A stretch of DNA of 64,000 nucleotides from NCBI GenBank assembly GCA_023953845.1, contig JAMLJC010000001.1:3606501-3670500 (forward strand), read 5' to 3'. The position numbers and the translations under genes are program-made. Shown piece by piece: positions 54,096 through 63,073 of the stretch (its first letter is position 1; every line of letters starts with the position of its first letter). The notes under the pieces are model-generated. The model saw nothing but the letters and a program-made list of their open reading frames with translations, was not told the origin of the DNA and did not search any database. Source of the DNA: Rhizobiaceae bacterium. GTDB taxonomy: Bacteria; Pseudomonadota; Alphaproteobacteria; Rhizobiales; Rhizobiaceae.

Positions 54096-54725
54096 CTACA
54101 GCTTCCCCTCCACCCAGTTCGCCACGATCAGCCCTGGCATACTGTCCAACGCCCGGTCTGCATCCCGCGCGAGGTCCAGCCGCTTCGGCAGTTTGACCTG
54201 CGGCACCAGCAGGAAGATCGGTGCGGTGACCTTGCCGCGCCCGGTCTTCGAGCGCGACACCACTGCCTGGCCCTTGGTGTTCAGCCGTCCCTCCGCCACC
54301 AGCAGGCTTGGGCCAGTGCGGCGGTAGACGAAGCGCAGGCGCAGCCCGCGTCGCCGCTCCCACTCGCCGGGCGTGATACGGCCGCCGCGCAGGGATTTGC
54401 CCGCCGCGGGCAGTGGGATCGCCAGCCAGAACCCGTCTTTCGACCGGATCAGCGGCCCGGTGTCATGCGCGCCGACGATGACCGGCGCCTTCGACCAGAC
54501 CAGCGCTGCCGCATCAAGGCTCTCGCCCGACCTCGGGAAGTTCTGGCTCCGGATCGAGTTGGCCAGCCGTGTGCCGAGCCCCGCGCCGGTGATCTGCAGC
54601 CGCCATGCGGTCTTCAGCCCGTTCCCGGCCTCGCGCATTGCAGCGGTGACAGCGCGTTCGCTCGCCGCGACCTCGGCCGCCATCATCGCGACGATGTCGG
54701 GATCGATGTCGAGCTTCAGTTTCAC
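54096..54725 (-). CDS. DUF6441 family protein, head-tail connector / tail completion
   Basis: A 209-residue protein: MKLKLDIDPDIVAMMAAEVA, LGTRLANSIRSQNFPRSGES, FWLAIPLPAAGKSLRGGRIT and RLRFVYRRTGPSLLVAEGRL. Position between the connector and tail terminator corresponds to HK97 gp10/lambda gpZ-type tail completion proteins. Its start overlaps the upstream stop by 4 bp. The exact fold cannot be told by eye. Confidence 0.72.
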   Translation of the reverse strand: MKLKLDIDPDIVAMMAAEVAASERAVTAAMREAGNGLKTAWRLQITGAGLGTRLANSIRSQNFPRSGESLDAAALVWSKAPVIVGAHDTGPLIRSKDGFWLAIPLPAAGKSLRGGRITPGEWERRRGLRLRFVYRRTGPSLLVAEGRLNTKGQAVVSRSKTGRGKVTAPIFLLVPQVKLPKRLDLARDADRALDSMPGLIVANWVEGKL

Positions 54726-55033
54726 GCGGGCCTCAGATCGACGGTCCAGACCAGCCGCTCGCGGTCGCGAACGGGCTCGCCCTGGATCAAGAAGGCATCG
54801 CCGTCGATCTCGATGCGGTCGCCGGGACGCGGGTTCGCCACCTCGGCCACGCGAAGGTCGATCCGTGTGGTCTCGGACCAGAGCCGCGCTTCGCCAAAAT
54901 CGCTGATCGCGTCAGCACGCCGCGCGACGGCACGCACCAGCACGGGCGCGCCGCCGTCGGCGATGTAGACCGCGTCCCGACCGATGTTAGGATCGGCGAA
55001 GAGCGCGCTGACGGCGGCGGCGAAAGCTGACAT
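54722..55033 (-). CDS. head-tail joining protein (gpFII-like)
   Basis: A 103-residue protein with an N-terminal AFAAAVSALFADPNIGRDAV helix and a compact beta domain (DLRVAEVANPRPGDRIEIDG, DAFLIQGEPVRDRERLVWTV). This pattern and size match the phage head-tail joining family to which lambda gpFII belongs. The start overlaps the decoration-protein stop by one base. Confidence 0.75.
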   Translation of the reverse strand: MSAFAAAVSALFADPNIGRDAVYIADGGAPVLVRAVARRADAISDFGEARLWSETTRIDLRVAEVANPRPGDRIEIDGDAFLIQGEPVRDRERLVWTVDLRPA

Positions 55034-55368
55034 CAGAAGGCCGCGTTCAGGCGCACCCGGCCGATGGTGTCGCCCGCGCCGCTCGCCACCGCCTCGACGG
55101 CCACGCCGATGAGCGTGTTGTCGGTCGCCACCGTGGTGCAGCGCTTGTTGGTGTCATCCCAGTAGACCTTGGCGCCGACGGTCCAGGCCTGGGAGCCGAC
55201 CTTGGTGATGTCGAAGACGCCGGTGAGCGCGGTCTCGACGGCTTCGCCGAGGGCGGCGGCGCCCGAGGCAACACCGAAGATGGAGCCGACGAGAAGACCA
55301 TCGCCGGAGGCGACGGCATAGGGCGCAGTCAGGGTGATGGTGTTGCCGGGCTGGACGAAGTTTTTCAT
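55033..55368 (-). CDS. DUF2190 capsid decoration/cement protein
   Basis: A 111-residue protein, MKNFVQPGNTITLTAPYAVA, then SGDGLLVGSIFGVASG and a parallel-beta pattern through VYWDDTNKRCTTVATDNTLI. DUF2190 proteins trimerise on capsids like lambda gpD. It lies just after the capsid gene, as usual. Confidence 0.9.
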   Translation of the reverse strand: MKNFVQPGNTITLTAPYAVASGDGLLVGSIFGVASGAAALGEAVETALTGVFDITKVGSQAWTVGAKVYWDDTNKRCTTVATDNTLIGVAVEAVASGAGDTIGRVRLNAAF

Positions 55369-55394
55369 GGTGGGGATCCTTGTGGAAAGACGAA

Positions 55395-55416
55395 GGGCGG
55401 CCCGTCAGGACCGCCC
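55395..55416 (-). other. intercistronic hairpin after the capsid gene
   Basis: On the minus strand GGGCGGTCC-TGAC-GGGCCGCCC can pair with little mismatch in the 77-bp gap between capsid and DUF2190 genes. No T-run follows; it may protect the capsid mRNA end. Confidence 0.4.
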
Positions 55417-55445
55417 GCTTGTCAGGGTTCGGCATGGGGTGCGGG

Positions 55446-57500
55446 TTACGCGCCCGGGTTCTTGTAGAGACCGCGCCAGTCGATGGCCTTGGCGCCGAAG
55501 TCGAGGCGGCACTTGATCTCGACACCGTCGACGTCGAAGCCGTTGCGGGTCTCGATGTAGGCGCCCTGCTGGCCCTCGAGATAGGCGTACTCGATGGTGT
55601 CGATCTGGTTCGGCGATGCCGCCAGATACCAGGCCGTCTCGCTGGCGGCGTCGAGGCGCGGCTCGCTGATCGGCGCGAGCGTGCGGATCGACTGCGGCAC
55701 CACGCTGGACGTCGCGGCGGGTACAAGGTTCTGGGCGACCAGCTGCTCGGCCTTCAACTCCAGCGAGGCAGGCACGATCAGGAAGGCGGGGCGGACGTTC
55801 AGCACCGTCTTCTTGTCGAGACCCGTCTGCTTGGCCATGGCGGCGCGGGCCGCGCCGACGCTGCTCACATCGAGCGCCGCGCCGGTGCCCGCGAGGTTCT
55901 TGTGCGTGGTGTGGAACAAGGCGTTGCCGTCGGCCATCGCCGGGTTGGCGGTGATGATGCCCCAGACCACGTCCGACTCCAGCTGAGCGATGGAGTTGCC
56001 GTACATCGCCGGGATCCGGGTGAAGGCGTCGAGATCGTCGTTGATCAGCGTCTGGCGGGTGATCGCGACCACCCGGCCATAGGTCTTGACCTTGTAGCTC
56101 TCCTTGCTCTCGCCGAGCGTGCCGCGCTTGAACTCGCCGCTCTCGCCGACCTCCAGCAGCTGCGGCGCTTCCCCGAGCTGCACCCGGTGCATCGCCTTGA
56201 AGTCGGTGGCGAGCACCTGGCGGCAGAACAGCATGAAGGTGCGGGGATAGGCCTCGTAGGCCTGCCGCAGGGTCTTGTTGGTGACCGCCGAGAGGATCTC
56301 GGGGAAGTCCGAGGTCGAGTGCAGCGCCCGCGTCGCCACCTCGTCGCGCGACAGGCCGCGCGTGTTGACCCCGGCATTGCCGAGGCTTTCGCGGGCGAGT
56401 TCCAGCAGCGTCATGCCGCGGTACTGGCGCGCTGCGTCCTCCAGCTGGAACAGCGTCGGGCTGTAGCGGTGCAGCAACGCGTTTGCCACGGCGTCGCGGC
56501 GGGTGATGCGCTCGTCCCGGCCGCCGAGGGGGACGGAGACATGAGGGAAGGTCCGGGTCTCGTCGGACTTGGCGGCGACCTGATCGAGGATCAGTCGGCG
56601 GGACTCGTCCACGCTGACGCCGCGCTTGACCAGATCCTCGGCGAAGCCGCGCTCCAGGTTCAGGCGGCCGGCCAGATCGTAGATGGTGGAGACGCGATCC
56701 CGCTCCGCTTCGCGGGCGCGGGTTGCGATGGCCTCGGTGTCGGGCGCAGGAATTGCCTGCGTCTTCGGCTGGGTGCGGGTTTCCACTGCGCCGACGTTGG
56801 GTTCGGACGCAGCCGCTTTCGGCTCGGTCATGATGGTGTCCTCGGTATCATTCGGCTCGGTCGGCTGGTTGCTGGCGGGGTTCGCGGCATCACCCGCCGC
56901 GGGGCTGGCCTTGTCGGTCATCGGGGATGCTCCTTCGCTGGTTTCGGCGTCCCGGCGATGGAGGACGCAGTCGTGATGTTCGCCCGTGGTGCGGAAACCG
57001 GCAGCGGGGTCGGCCCCGACCGGCACGGCGGAGACCTCGAAGGGCGTCCAGTCCACGGCCCGCCAGAGCTCGCGCCCGCCATCCGGTTTCGAGATGTCGA
57101 AGCGGTGGACCTGGTAACCGATGGAGACCGCCCGGATGTGCCCGGCCTGGATGTCGCGCCAGATCGGCTCGACATCGGCCCGCTCGCTGATCCGGACCTG
57201 CGCGATGCCGCGCCCGTTCTCGATCCGCGCCGATCCCGGCACGACCGAGCCGATGACGGCATCGAGCGTGTCGATCTCATGCACCTTGAGGAAGGGCGCG
57301 CCCGCGTTCAGGCGTTCCAGCCGCACATGGGCGGGGTCGAGGCTGAGTTCCTCGTCATAGGGCTCGCCGAAGAAGCTGGCGCGGCGGACGCGGGCGCCGG
57401 CCGACCAGACCACCTCGACGGTGCGGGCGTCATTGTCGACGCTGTTCGGTGCAAGCTCCGCCGACCGGCGAAGCGCCGGCAGTTCGATCATCGTATCCAT
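55446..57500 (-). CDS. fused prohead protease and Mu-like major capsid protein
   Basis: A 684-residue fusion. Residues 1-170 form an HK97/Mu-type prohead serine protease: LKVHEIDTLDAVIGSV (His74) and HIRAVSIGYQVHRFDI (Ser126). A Pro/Glu/Thr-rich low-complexity linker (about 185-260) and a scaffold-like coiled segment (AREAERDRVSTIYDLAGRL) follow. From about 380 the capsid part reads TLLELARESLGNAGVNTRGL, DFPEILSAVTNKTLRQAYEA and MYGNSIAQLESDVVWGIITA. Cleavage at the linker would release protease, scaffold and capsid. It lies 5 bp after the portal stop. Confidence 0.92.
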   Translation of the reverse strand: MDTMIELPALRRSAELAPNSVDNDARTVEVVWSAGARVRRASFFGEPYDEELSLDPAHVRLERLNAGAPFLKVHEIDTLDAVIGSVVPGSARIENGRGIAQVRISERADVEPIWRDIQAGHIRAVSIGYQVHRFDISKPDGGRELWRAVDWTPFEVSAVPVGADPAAGFRTTGEHHDCVLHRRDAETSEGASPMTDKASPAAGDAANPASNQPTEPNDTEDTIMTEPKAAASEPNVGAVETRTQPKTQAIPAPDTEAIATRAREAERDRVSTIYDLAGRLNLERGFAEDLVKRGVSVDESRRLILDQVAAKSDETRTFPHVSVPLGGRDERITRRDAVANALLHRYSPTLFQLEDAARQYRGMTLLELARESLGNAGVNTRGLSRDEVATRALHSTSDFPEILSAVTNKTLRQAYEAYPRTFMLFCRQVLATDFKAMHRVQLGEAPQLLEVGESGEFKRGTLGESKESYKVKTYGRVVAITRQTLINDDLDAFTRIPAMYGNSIAQLESDVVWGIITANPAMADGNALFHTTHKNLAGTGAALDVSSVGAARAAMAKQTGLDKKTVLNVRPAFLIVPASLELKAEQLVAQNLVPAATSSVVPQSIRTLAPISEPRLDAASETAWYLAASPNQIDTIEYAYLEGQQGAYIETRNGFDVDGVEIKCRLDFGAKAIDWRGLYKNPGA

Positions 57501-57505
57501 GAAAG

Positions 57506-59026
57506 TCAGTCCTGTTGGGCAGCGTCGGGTTGCGCCGGATCGATTTCCGGGGCTGCGCCCGGATCACTGCTCTGGGCGCTGCCGGTCTTGGTGACACGGC
57601 GCGGATCGCTGTCGAGCACCAGGCCCAGTTCGTCGAGCCTGGCGTTGGTCGCGGCGATCTCGGCCAGCACCGCGTCGGGATTGTGGCCCTGCCGGGCGAT
57701 GGCCTGCGCCAGCGTCATGGTGCCGGAGCGGATTGCCAGCAGATCGGCCATCGCGTCCTTGTAGGGATCGACCGCGTCGAATTTCGGCGGCGACCATTCG
57801 ACCGGTACGTCCGGCGTCGGGATCTGGCCTGCCGCCCATGCGGCCTCAAGGAACCAGCGCCAGACCGGCTGACACAGCATCGGAATGAACAGCTGCCACT
57901 GCACCGCGTCAATCATTCGGCGGAACTCGACCAGCCCGGCCCGGATCGAGGAATAATTCACCTGGCTGAGGTCGCCGGTCAGCAATTCATAGGGCACGCG
58001 GAACCCGGCCGAGATCGTGTGCAGGCTGGCCCGCTTGTATTCGCCATAGCCGCCGGTGGCCGAGGGTTGGTTGAAGCGGATGTCCTTGCCGCCACGGGCA
58101 TAGGCGATCAGCCCCGGTTCGAACTGCTCGACCCGGTTGCCATCGGCATCGACCACCGAGGGCGCGATGCCCTGTTGCGCCTCGTCGTCGCCGAAGACGA
58201 TGGCGGTGACGCAGGCCTCGGTCTTCTTGCGGACCAGTTCCGCCACCTCGTAGTCGTCGAGATCGCGCAAGCTGCGGATCACCGGCGCGCCCCAGGGAAC
58301 CCCGCGCGCCTGCGTGCGCTGTTTCTCGTAGACATGGGCGATCTCGGTCGCCGGGACTGGGCGGCTCTGCAACCCGTTCTGCAATGCCCCGTAGGCATCG
58401 CCGGGATGCTCGGCATGCAGCCAGTAGGCCCGGCGCTTGCCGACCGGGTCGAACTCGATCCCCTGCACGAGGCGGCCTGCGCCAAGGGCGCCGGATTTGG
58501 TGGCGTCGAGGAAGTCCGCTTCCAGCACCTGCAACTGCAGCGGCACCGGCAGGGCATCGCTCGACCGCCGCAGCCTGCGCCGCACCAGCACCTCGCCCGC
58601 CTCGACCATCTCGCGGCAGATCAGCGTCTGCAGACCGTAGAAGTCGAGCTGGCCATCGGCGTCGCACTCCGCCGTCCATCTTTCGAAGAGCGCATCGACC
58701 TTGCGGTCCAGCGTGTCGTCGCCGCTGGCGGCGCGCGGCATGATGCCCGCACCGATGATGTTGTTCACCAGCACCGCCACGGCCTTGGCCGCATGCGGGT
58801 TGTTGCGCACGAGATCGCGCATCCGGTCGCGCAGCAGGGCCCCGGCGACGCCGATCTCGGTGTCGGCCGAGGAGCCCGGCGCGCGCCAGCCCGCGGTTCG
58901 CCGCCCGCGTGCCGCGCCGTCATAGCCCCGCGTCAGGGTCTCGAAAGCCTGACGCGCCAGCACGCGACGTGCGGCCATGCGCGGCGCCACCGATGCGATG
59001 GCGTGATCGAACCAGGTCGCTGACAT
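57506..59026 (-). CDS. lambda-family portal protein
   Basis: A 506-residue portal protein: TRGYDGAARGRRTAGWRAPG, LRDRMRDLVRNNPHAAKAVA, GAGIMPRAASGD, FDPVGKRRAYWLHAEHPGDA, and VPYELLTGDLSQVNYSSIRA are typical of the lambda gpB group. It forms the dodecameric ring through which DNA is packed. The ATG overlaps the gpW stop (TGATG); a GTG one codon earlier is possible. Confidence 0.93.
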   Translation of the reverse strand: MSATWFDHAIASVAPRMAARRVLARQAFETLTRGYDGAARGRRTAGWRAPGSSADTEIGVAGALLRDRMRDLVRNNPHAAKAVAVLVNNIIGAGIMPRAASGDDTLDRKVDALFERWTAECDADGQLDFYGLQTLICREMVEAGEVLVRRRLRRSSDALPVPLQLQVLEADFLDATKSGALGAGRLVQGIEFDPVGKRRAYWLHAEHPGDAYGALQNGLQSRPVPATEIAHVYEKQRTQARGVPWGAPVIRSLRDLDDYEVAELVRKKTEACVTAIVFGDDEAQQGIAPSVVDADGNRVEQFEPGLIAYARGGKDIRFNQPSATGGYGEYKRASLHTISAGFRVPYELLTGDLSQVNYSSIRAGLVEFRRMIDAVQWQLFIPMLCQPVWRWFLEAAWAAGQIPTPDVPVEWSPPKFDAVDPYKDAMADLLAIRSGTMTLAQAIARQGHNPDAVLAEIAATNARLDELGLVLDSDPRRVTKTGSAQSSDPGAAPEIDPAQPDAAQQD

Positions 59027-59235
59027 CACCGGTCCCCGCGCGAGAAGCCCGCGAGCCCTGCCACTGGCAAGGGCCGTGTCGTGCCCGCAATAGCCCGCTC
59101 GATAGTGCGGATGCGGGCGAGCAGATCCTCGGCCGAGCCGTAGTCGACGGATTTGCCGTCATAGCTCACCCGGGTCGTGCCGCTGGCATAGGCCCGGCGC
59201 AGCGCCGAGAGCTCGGTTTCCGTCCAGTCGGTCAT
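59026..59235 (-). CDS. gpW-like head-tail joining protein
   Basis: A 69-residue protein: TELSALRRAYASGTTRVSYD, GKSVDYGSAEDLLARIRTIE. This is the gpW family pattern (short helix, beta hairpin with YDG, second helix). In lambda gpW stabilises the filled head and prepares it for tail joining. It lies between terminase and portal, the position it holds in lambda. Confidence 0.9.
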   Translation of the reverse strand: MTDWTETELSALRRAYASGTTRVSYDGKSVDYGSAEDLLARIRTIERAIAGTTRPLPVAGLAGFSRGDR

Positions 59236-59237
59236 GT

Positions 59238-61241
59238 TCAGAACCATCCCTCCCGCCGCCCGAGCCAGTCGGAGCGGCGCTTGCCCTGCGGGGCCTGTCC
59301 CGGCCGGTTGATCTGCCCGGCGAGATCGCTGTCGGTGGGGGCGGCCCCTAGCTGATCCTCGAGGTCGCGCCATTTCTCGTCGGGCCAGCGGTCCGCGCCC
59401 GCGATCCAGGCGGCGGCGCGGGCATAGACCCGGCAATCCAGCGCCTCGTTGCGCTCGCGCAGCTTCTGCCATTCCAGCCGGGCGAAGCCGCGCTTCGTGC
59501 GGACGGTTACAAGCTGCTCGGCCACGAACTGCTTCAGCCATTCGTTCTCGACCCAGTGCGGCAAATGCACCGAGCCAGGCGGGAATGCGGCTCCGTCGGC
59601 AATCTCCTCCTCGGTCGGGCGCGCCAGCCGCAGGAAGCGGTAGGTCTCGGCCTTGAAGGTCGACACCGCTACGGTCCAGAGCCGCGCGCCGCGCCGCAAC
59701 CGCTTGCCGCCCTCGGTCGCGTCGACGAAGGTCGGCCCAGACACCGGGCTCGAGCGGTTGAACCCCTCGACGCCCTTCACCGGCGACACCTGCGCGAAGC
59801 CTTGCGCCCGCGACCAGGAATAGACCGCCGGGGCCTCGTAGCCGGTGTCGATGGCAAGCCGCGCGATCCTGAGATGCGCGCCGCGTTCGTGGAGCCAGCT
59901 TCGGTCCAGCAGCGCGGTCAGCTCCGACCACGCGTCGTGCCGGTCGGGTCCGCCCTCGATCACGACATGATCGACGAGCCAGCTTTCCAGCCCTCGACCC
60001 CAGGCCCAGACGTCGAACTCGATCCGGTCCTTCTGCACGTCGGCCCCAGCGGTCAGGAACAACCCGCCCGCAGGCACCGTGCCGGATGTCCAGCGCTCGC
60101 GCCGGTCGTAGAGCCGCTGCCAGTCGGGGGCTTCCCCGGTCTCGACCCAGGTCTCGCCAAGGATCGTGTTGCGGAACGCCTTGATCGCCTCGTCCGACCC
60201 TTGGGCTGCCTCCCAGCCACGGGCAATGCGGGACCAGCTGAGCCAGCCCACCGGCGAATAGAGCGCCGAGAGGTGGTAGCCGACCGTCGTCGGATCGGCG
60301 GCCGTGGCAGTCGCCCGCCATTGGCCGCCCTCCAGCATCGCCGTCTTGTGGTGTTCCGCGATGGGCTGATCACAGTCCTCACAGTGATAATCCGCTGTCT
60401 CCGGGCGGCCCTTCTGCCAGCGCAGCCGGTCGAACTTCAGCCATTGCATCGCGCCGCAATGCGGGCATGGCACGAAGAACCGGCGCTGGTCGGACGCCTC
60501 GTATTCCCGCTCGATCCGGCTCAGCCCCCGGATCGTCGGCGTCGAGACCAGGAACACCTTGCGCCGATGGGCGAAGGTCAAGGATCGGGCCTCGGCCAGC
60601 GTGACCGGATCGCCTTCCTCGTCGGCCGAGGCCGGATAGGCGTCGACCTCGTCGAGGAAGATGTACCGCGCCGGCGTGGACCGCAGCCCGACCGCCGAGT
60701 TCGCGCCCGTCATGATCAGGATACCGCCCACGAACTCCTTGGACAGCATCGTGTTGCCCGCGTCGCGCGAGCGCGCCGGTTTCACCCGCTCCCGCAGCTC
60801 GGGGCTCTCGTCGATCAGCGGATCGATCCGCTGGCGCGAGTTGCGCTTGGCCAGTTCCACCGTCGGCTGGACCGCCAGCATCGGCCCCGGCGCCTGGTGG
60901 ATCGCAAAGCCGATCCAGTTGTTGCCGGCCTCGGTCGCCCCGACCTGCGCCGCCTTCATGAACACGACCCTTTGCGTGGGATCGCCGGGGCTCAGCCGGT
61001 CCATGATCTCGCGCATGTAGGGCGTGCGCACCGTGCGATACCGCCCGGGCTCGGCCGAGGCACGGCCCGAGAGCATCCGGTGCCGGTCCGCCCATTCCGA
61101 GACGGTCAGGTCCGGGTCGGGCCGCAGCCCGTTGCCCCAGGCGCGCAGGATCTCGCCCGCGCCGTCGAAGTCCGTCAGTGCGTCATCATCACCTGAAGTC
61201 GGGCCGGACCTCGGCAAGCTCGTCGAGGTGGGCGCGTACAT
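59238..61241 (-). CDS. phage terminase large subunit (GpA family)
   Basis: A 667-residue packaging motor. The ATPase half has VVFMKAAQVGATEAGNNWIG (Walker A-like), YIFLDEVDAYPASADEEG (Walker B with Asp-Glu) and FLVSTPTIRGLSRIEREYEA (coupling motif), and a zinc element CPHCGAMQWL with CEDCDQPIAEHH. The nuclease half has FLTAGADVQKDRIEFDVWAW and ARLAIDTGYEAPAVYSWSRA. The frame overlaps the TerS stop by 53 bp if it begins at this ATG; an internal TTG is an alternative start. GpA-type enzymes cut at cos sites. Confidence 0.93.
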   Translation of the reverse strand: MYAPTSTSLPRSGPTSGDDDALTDFDGAGEILRAWGNGLRPDPDLTVSEWADRHRMLSGRASAEPGRYRTVRTPYMREIMDRLSPGDPTQRVVFMKAAQVGATEAGNNWIGFAIHQAPGPMLAVQPTVELAKRNSRQRIDPLIDESPELRERVKPARSRDAGNTMLSKEFVGGILIMTGANSAVGLRSTPARYIFLDEVDAYPASADEEGDPVTLAEARSLTFAHRRKVFLVSTPTIRGLSRIEREYEASDQRRFFVPCPHCGAMQWLKFDRLRWQKGRPETADYHCEDCDQPIAEHHKTAMLEGGQWRATATAADPTTVGYHLSALYSPVGWLSWSRIARGWEAAQGSDEAIKAFRNTILGETWVETGEAPDWQRLYDRRERWTSGTVPAGGLFLTAGADVQKDRIEFDVWAWGRGLESWLVDHVVIEGGPDRHDAWSELTALLDRSWLHERGAHLRIARLAIDTGYEAPAVYSWSRAQGFAQVSPVKGVEGFNRSSPVSGPTFVDATEGGKRLRRGARLWTVAVSTFKAETYRFLRLARPTEEEIADGAAFPPGSVHLPHWVENEWLKQFVAEQLVTVRTKRGFARLEWQKLRERNEALDCRVYARAAAWIAGADRWPDEKWRDLEDQLGAAPTDSDLAGQINRPGQAPQGKRRSDWLGRREGWF

Positions 61242-61785
61242 GTCTCTCCAGCACCTTCTGCATCGCGGCTGGCTCCACAGTGATCTGCTGGCCTGTCGCG
61301 TCGCTGAACGAGGCCGAGAGCTCAGCCGCCATCAGCGCCGCCGCGCGTGCAGGCCAGTTGACCCACGTGTCCCGTTCCTCCCGCGCCAGCCGGAACACCA
61401 GCGCCAGCGCGCGGGCCCGCTCGATCAACTCCCCCTTCAGCTTCTGAAGCCGGATGCGCCGCTCCTGCGCCTTCAATACTTCGTTCGCGGTCTTCGCCTG
61501 CAGGAAGGTCGTGCCACCACCCACGGCGGGAACCGCCAGCCCCTGTTCGCGCAGTGTGTCGCCAACAGCGACCACCGCCGCCTCGGGGACGGGCTTCAGC
61601 TTCGGCGCGGGCGGCTTGCGGGTCTTGGACGGGTCCGTCGTCTCGGCACGCCGGGCGTCGCTGGCCGCCGCGTTGATGCTGCCGTCGGGATAGAGGACCA
61701 GCCGTTCGGCGGTCTTCGCCTTCTGGATCGCGCCCCGCGACAGCCCGACATGCGCGGCGTACTGGCGCTCGCTCATGCCCTGCAT
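61189..61785 (-). CDS. terminase small subunit-like DNA-packaging protein
   Basis: A 198-residue protein. The N-terminus MSERQYAAHVGLSRGAIQKA is a helix-turn-helix like that of Nu1-type TerS. A Pro/Lys/Thr linker and a helical dimerisation region (VLKAQERRIRLQKLKGELIE, AREERDTWVNWPARAAALMA) follow. It would recognise the cos site and recruit the large subunit. It is the first gene of the leftward late operon. Confidence 0.82.
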   Translation of the reverse strand: MQGMSERQYAAHVGLSRGAIQKAKTAERLVLYPDGSINAAASDARRAETTDPSKTRKPPAPKLKPVPEAAVVAVGDTLREQGLAVPAVGGGTTFLQAKTANEVLKAQERRIRLQKLKGELIERARALALVFRLAREERDTWVNWPARAAALMAAELSASFSDATGQQITVEPAAMQKVLERHVRAHLDELAEVRPDFR

Positions 61786-61898
61786 CGGCGGCTCCGATTA
61801 TCATTTTGAATCATCTGCTTATCGAGTTGATAAGCGCGCCGGAGAGAGCGAACGTCACTCCAACGAAGCGATGCAACTCGACCCAAGGAGCCAGCCCG

Positions 61899-62123
61899 AT
61901 GACCCGCCGCGCGACCGACAACACGAAAGCCCTCGACGCCTTCCTCGCCGCCAAGTTCGAGATCGACGCGATGCTGGAGCGGCTCGCCGCCCTCAGCGCC
62001 GACCACTTCGAGACCAGCCCCGACGAGATCAACTGGGGCCATGTCGGCACCCTGAACCACTACCGCGCCAAGCTGCGCGAGATCACCGACATGGCCTTCA
62101 GCGAAGGCGAACACGCCGAGTAA
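61899..62123 (+). CDS. small phage protein of unknown function
   Basis: A 74-residue helical protein (TDNTKALDAFLAAKFEIDAM, SPDEINWGHVGTLNHYRAKL). AAGGAG lies 8 nt before the ATG; a longer frame upstream lacks such a site. It diverges from terS and precedes the DUF3489 gene. Similar small proteins are common in alphaproteobacterial prophages, but I do not know a function. Confidence 0.65.
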   Translation: MTRRATDNTKALDAFLAAKFEIDAMLERLAALSADHFETSPDEINWGHVGTLNHYRAKLREITDMAFSEGEHAE

Positions 62124-62213
62124 GACGACCCGCTTCTGGTCCCGCCCGCCGACTGGCGGGCTCGACCTAGTAGAAGGGCCCGCATTCCGCGCGCCCCGAT
62201 ACGGGAGACGACG

Positions 62214-62786
62214 ATGACCAAGCTTTCCGATACCCAAGCCCTGATCCTGAGCGCCGCCGCCCAGCGGCCCGAGCACATCGTCCTGCCGCTGCCCGACAGC
62301 CTGCGCGGCGGGGCCGCCGCCAAGGTGGTGGGCGCGATGCTCGCCAAGGGCCTCCTGCAGGAGGTCGACGCCGACCTGCGCAAGGGCGAACCCGTCTGGC
62401 GCGAGACCGGCGACGGCCACGGCGTCACACTGATCGCCACCGACGCAGGGCTTGCCGCCATCGGGATCGAGCCTGAGGACGCGAACACCGCGCCAACGGG
62501 CGCGACGGACGCGCCGACCCACGAGCCCGCGCCAGACACGCCCACCGAGACCGAGCCCGCGCCCAAGACGCGCACGCCGCGCGAGGGCACCAAGCAGGCG
62601 ACCATGATCGCCATGCTGCGCGCGCCGGACGGCGCGACCATCAAGGAGATCATGGTCGCGACGGGCTGGCAGTCGCACACGGTGCGCGGCGCGATGGCCG
62701 GGGCGCTGAAGAAGAAGCTCGGGCTCGAGGTGACCTCGGAGAAGGTCGAGAACCGGGGGCGCGTGTACAAACTCCCTGCCGCCTGA
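62214..62786 (+). CDS. DUF3489 family phage protein
   Basis: A 190-residue protein. Residues 1-90 (LSDTQALILSAAAQRPEHIV, DGHGVTLIATDAGLAAIGIE) form a winged-helix-like domain, a Pro/Thr/Ala-rich linker follows, and DUF3489 closes the protein (MLRAPDGATIKEIMVATGWQ, HTVRGAMAGALKKKLGLEVT), also a winged helix. DNA binding is likely; a role in late-gene control is a guess. Confidence 0.88.
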   Translation: MTKLSDTQALILSAAAQRPEHIVLPLPDSLRGGAAAKVVGAMLAKGLLQEVDADLRKGEPVWRETGDGHGVTLIATDAGLAAIGIEPEDANTAPTGATDAPTHEPAPDTPTETEPAPKTRTPREGTKQATMIAMLRAPDGATIKEIMVATGWQSHTVRGAMAGALKKKLGLEVTSEKVENRGRVYKLPAA

Positions 62787-62839
62787 CGCACCGGACCCCG
62801 ACAAGTTGATGGCCGCCGTCCCGCCGGGGCGGCGGTCGA

Positions 62840-63064
62840 TCATCTGGCGCTCCGCATCCGGATCGCCTCGAACACCCGCCGCAGGGCGAAGGAACGCGCT
62901 ATCGACACGATGGTGAAGATGGCGCCCATCTTCAGGTTCTGCGCCAGCGTCGTATGCAGCCCGAAGACCGGGAAGATCAGGATCTGCGTCACTACCGCGA
63001 CGCCGTAGCCGACCATCACGTTGGCGACGGATTCGACCAGAGACATGGTGCGCGACTGCTTCAT
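62840..63064 (-). CDS. DUF7220-like small membrane protein
   Basis: A 74-residue protein with two predicted helices (SVANVMVGYGVAVVTQILIF, MGAIFTIVSIARSFALRRVF). Proteins of this pattern (DUF7220/DUF2061-like) are frequent in prophages next to methyltransferases. It starts 9 bp after the methyltransferase stop. Function unknown. Confidence 0.72.
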   Translation of the reverse strand: MKQSRTMSLVESVANVMVGYGVAVVTQILIFPVFGLHTTLAQNLKMGAIFTIVSIARSFALRRVFEAIRMRSAR

Positions 63065-63073
63065 GTCGCAGCC

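Noticed and set aside
55380..57764. A 794-codon plus-strand frame
   Set aside because: Antisense to the protease-capsid fusion; the minus strand has the clear protease and capsid motifs.
41434..61785. Functional gene transfer agent
   Set aside because: Although the tail-tip genes are GTA-like, the GpA terminase, gpW, spanin pair and methyltransferase point to an ordinary phage; packaging of random DNA cannot be told from sequence.
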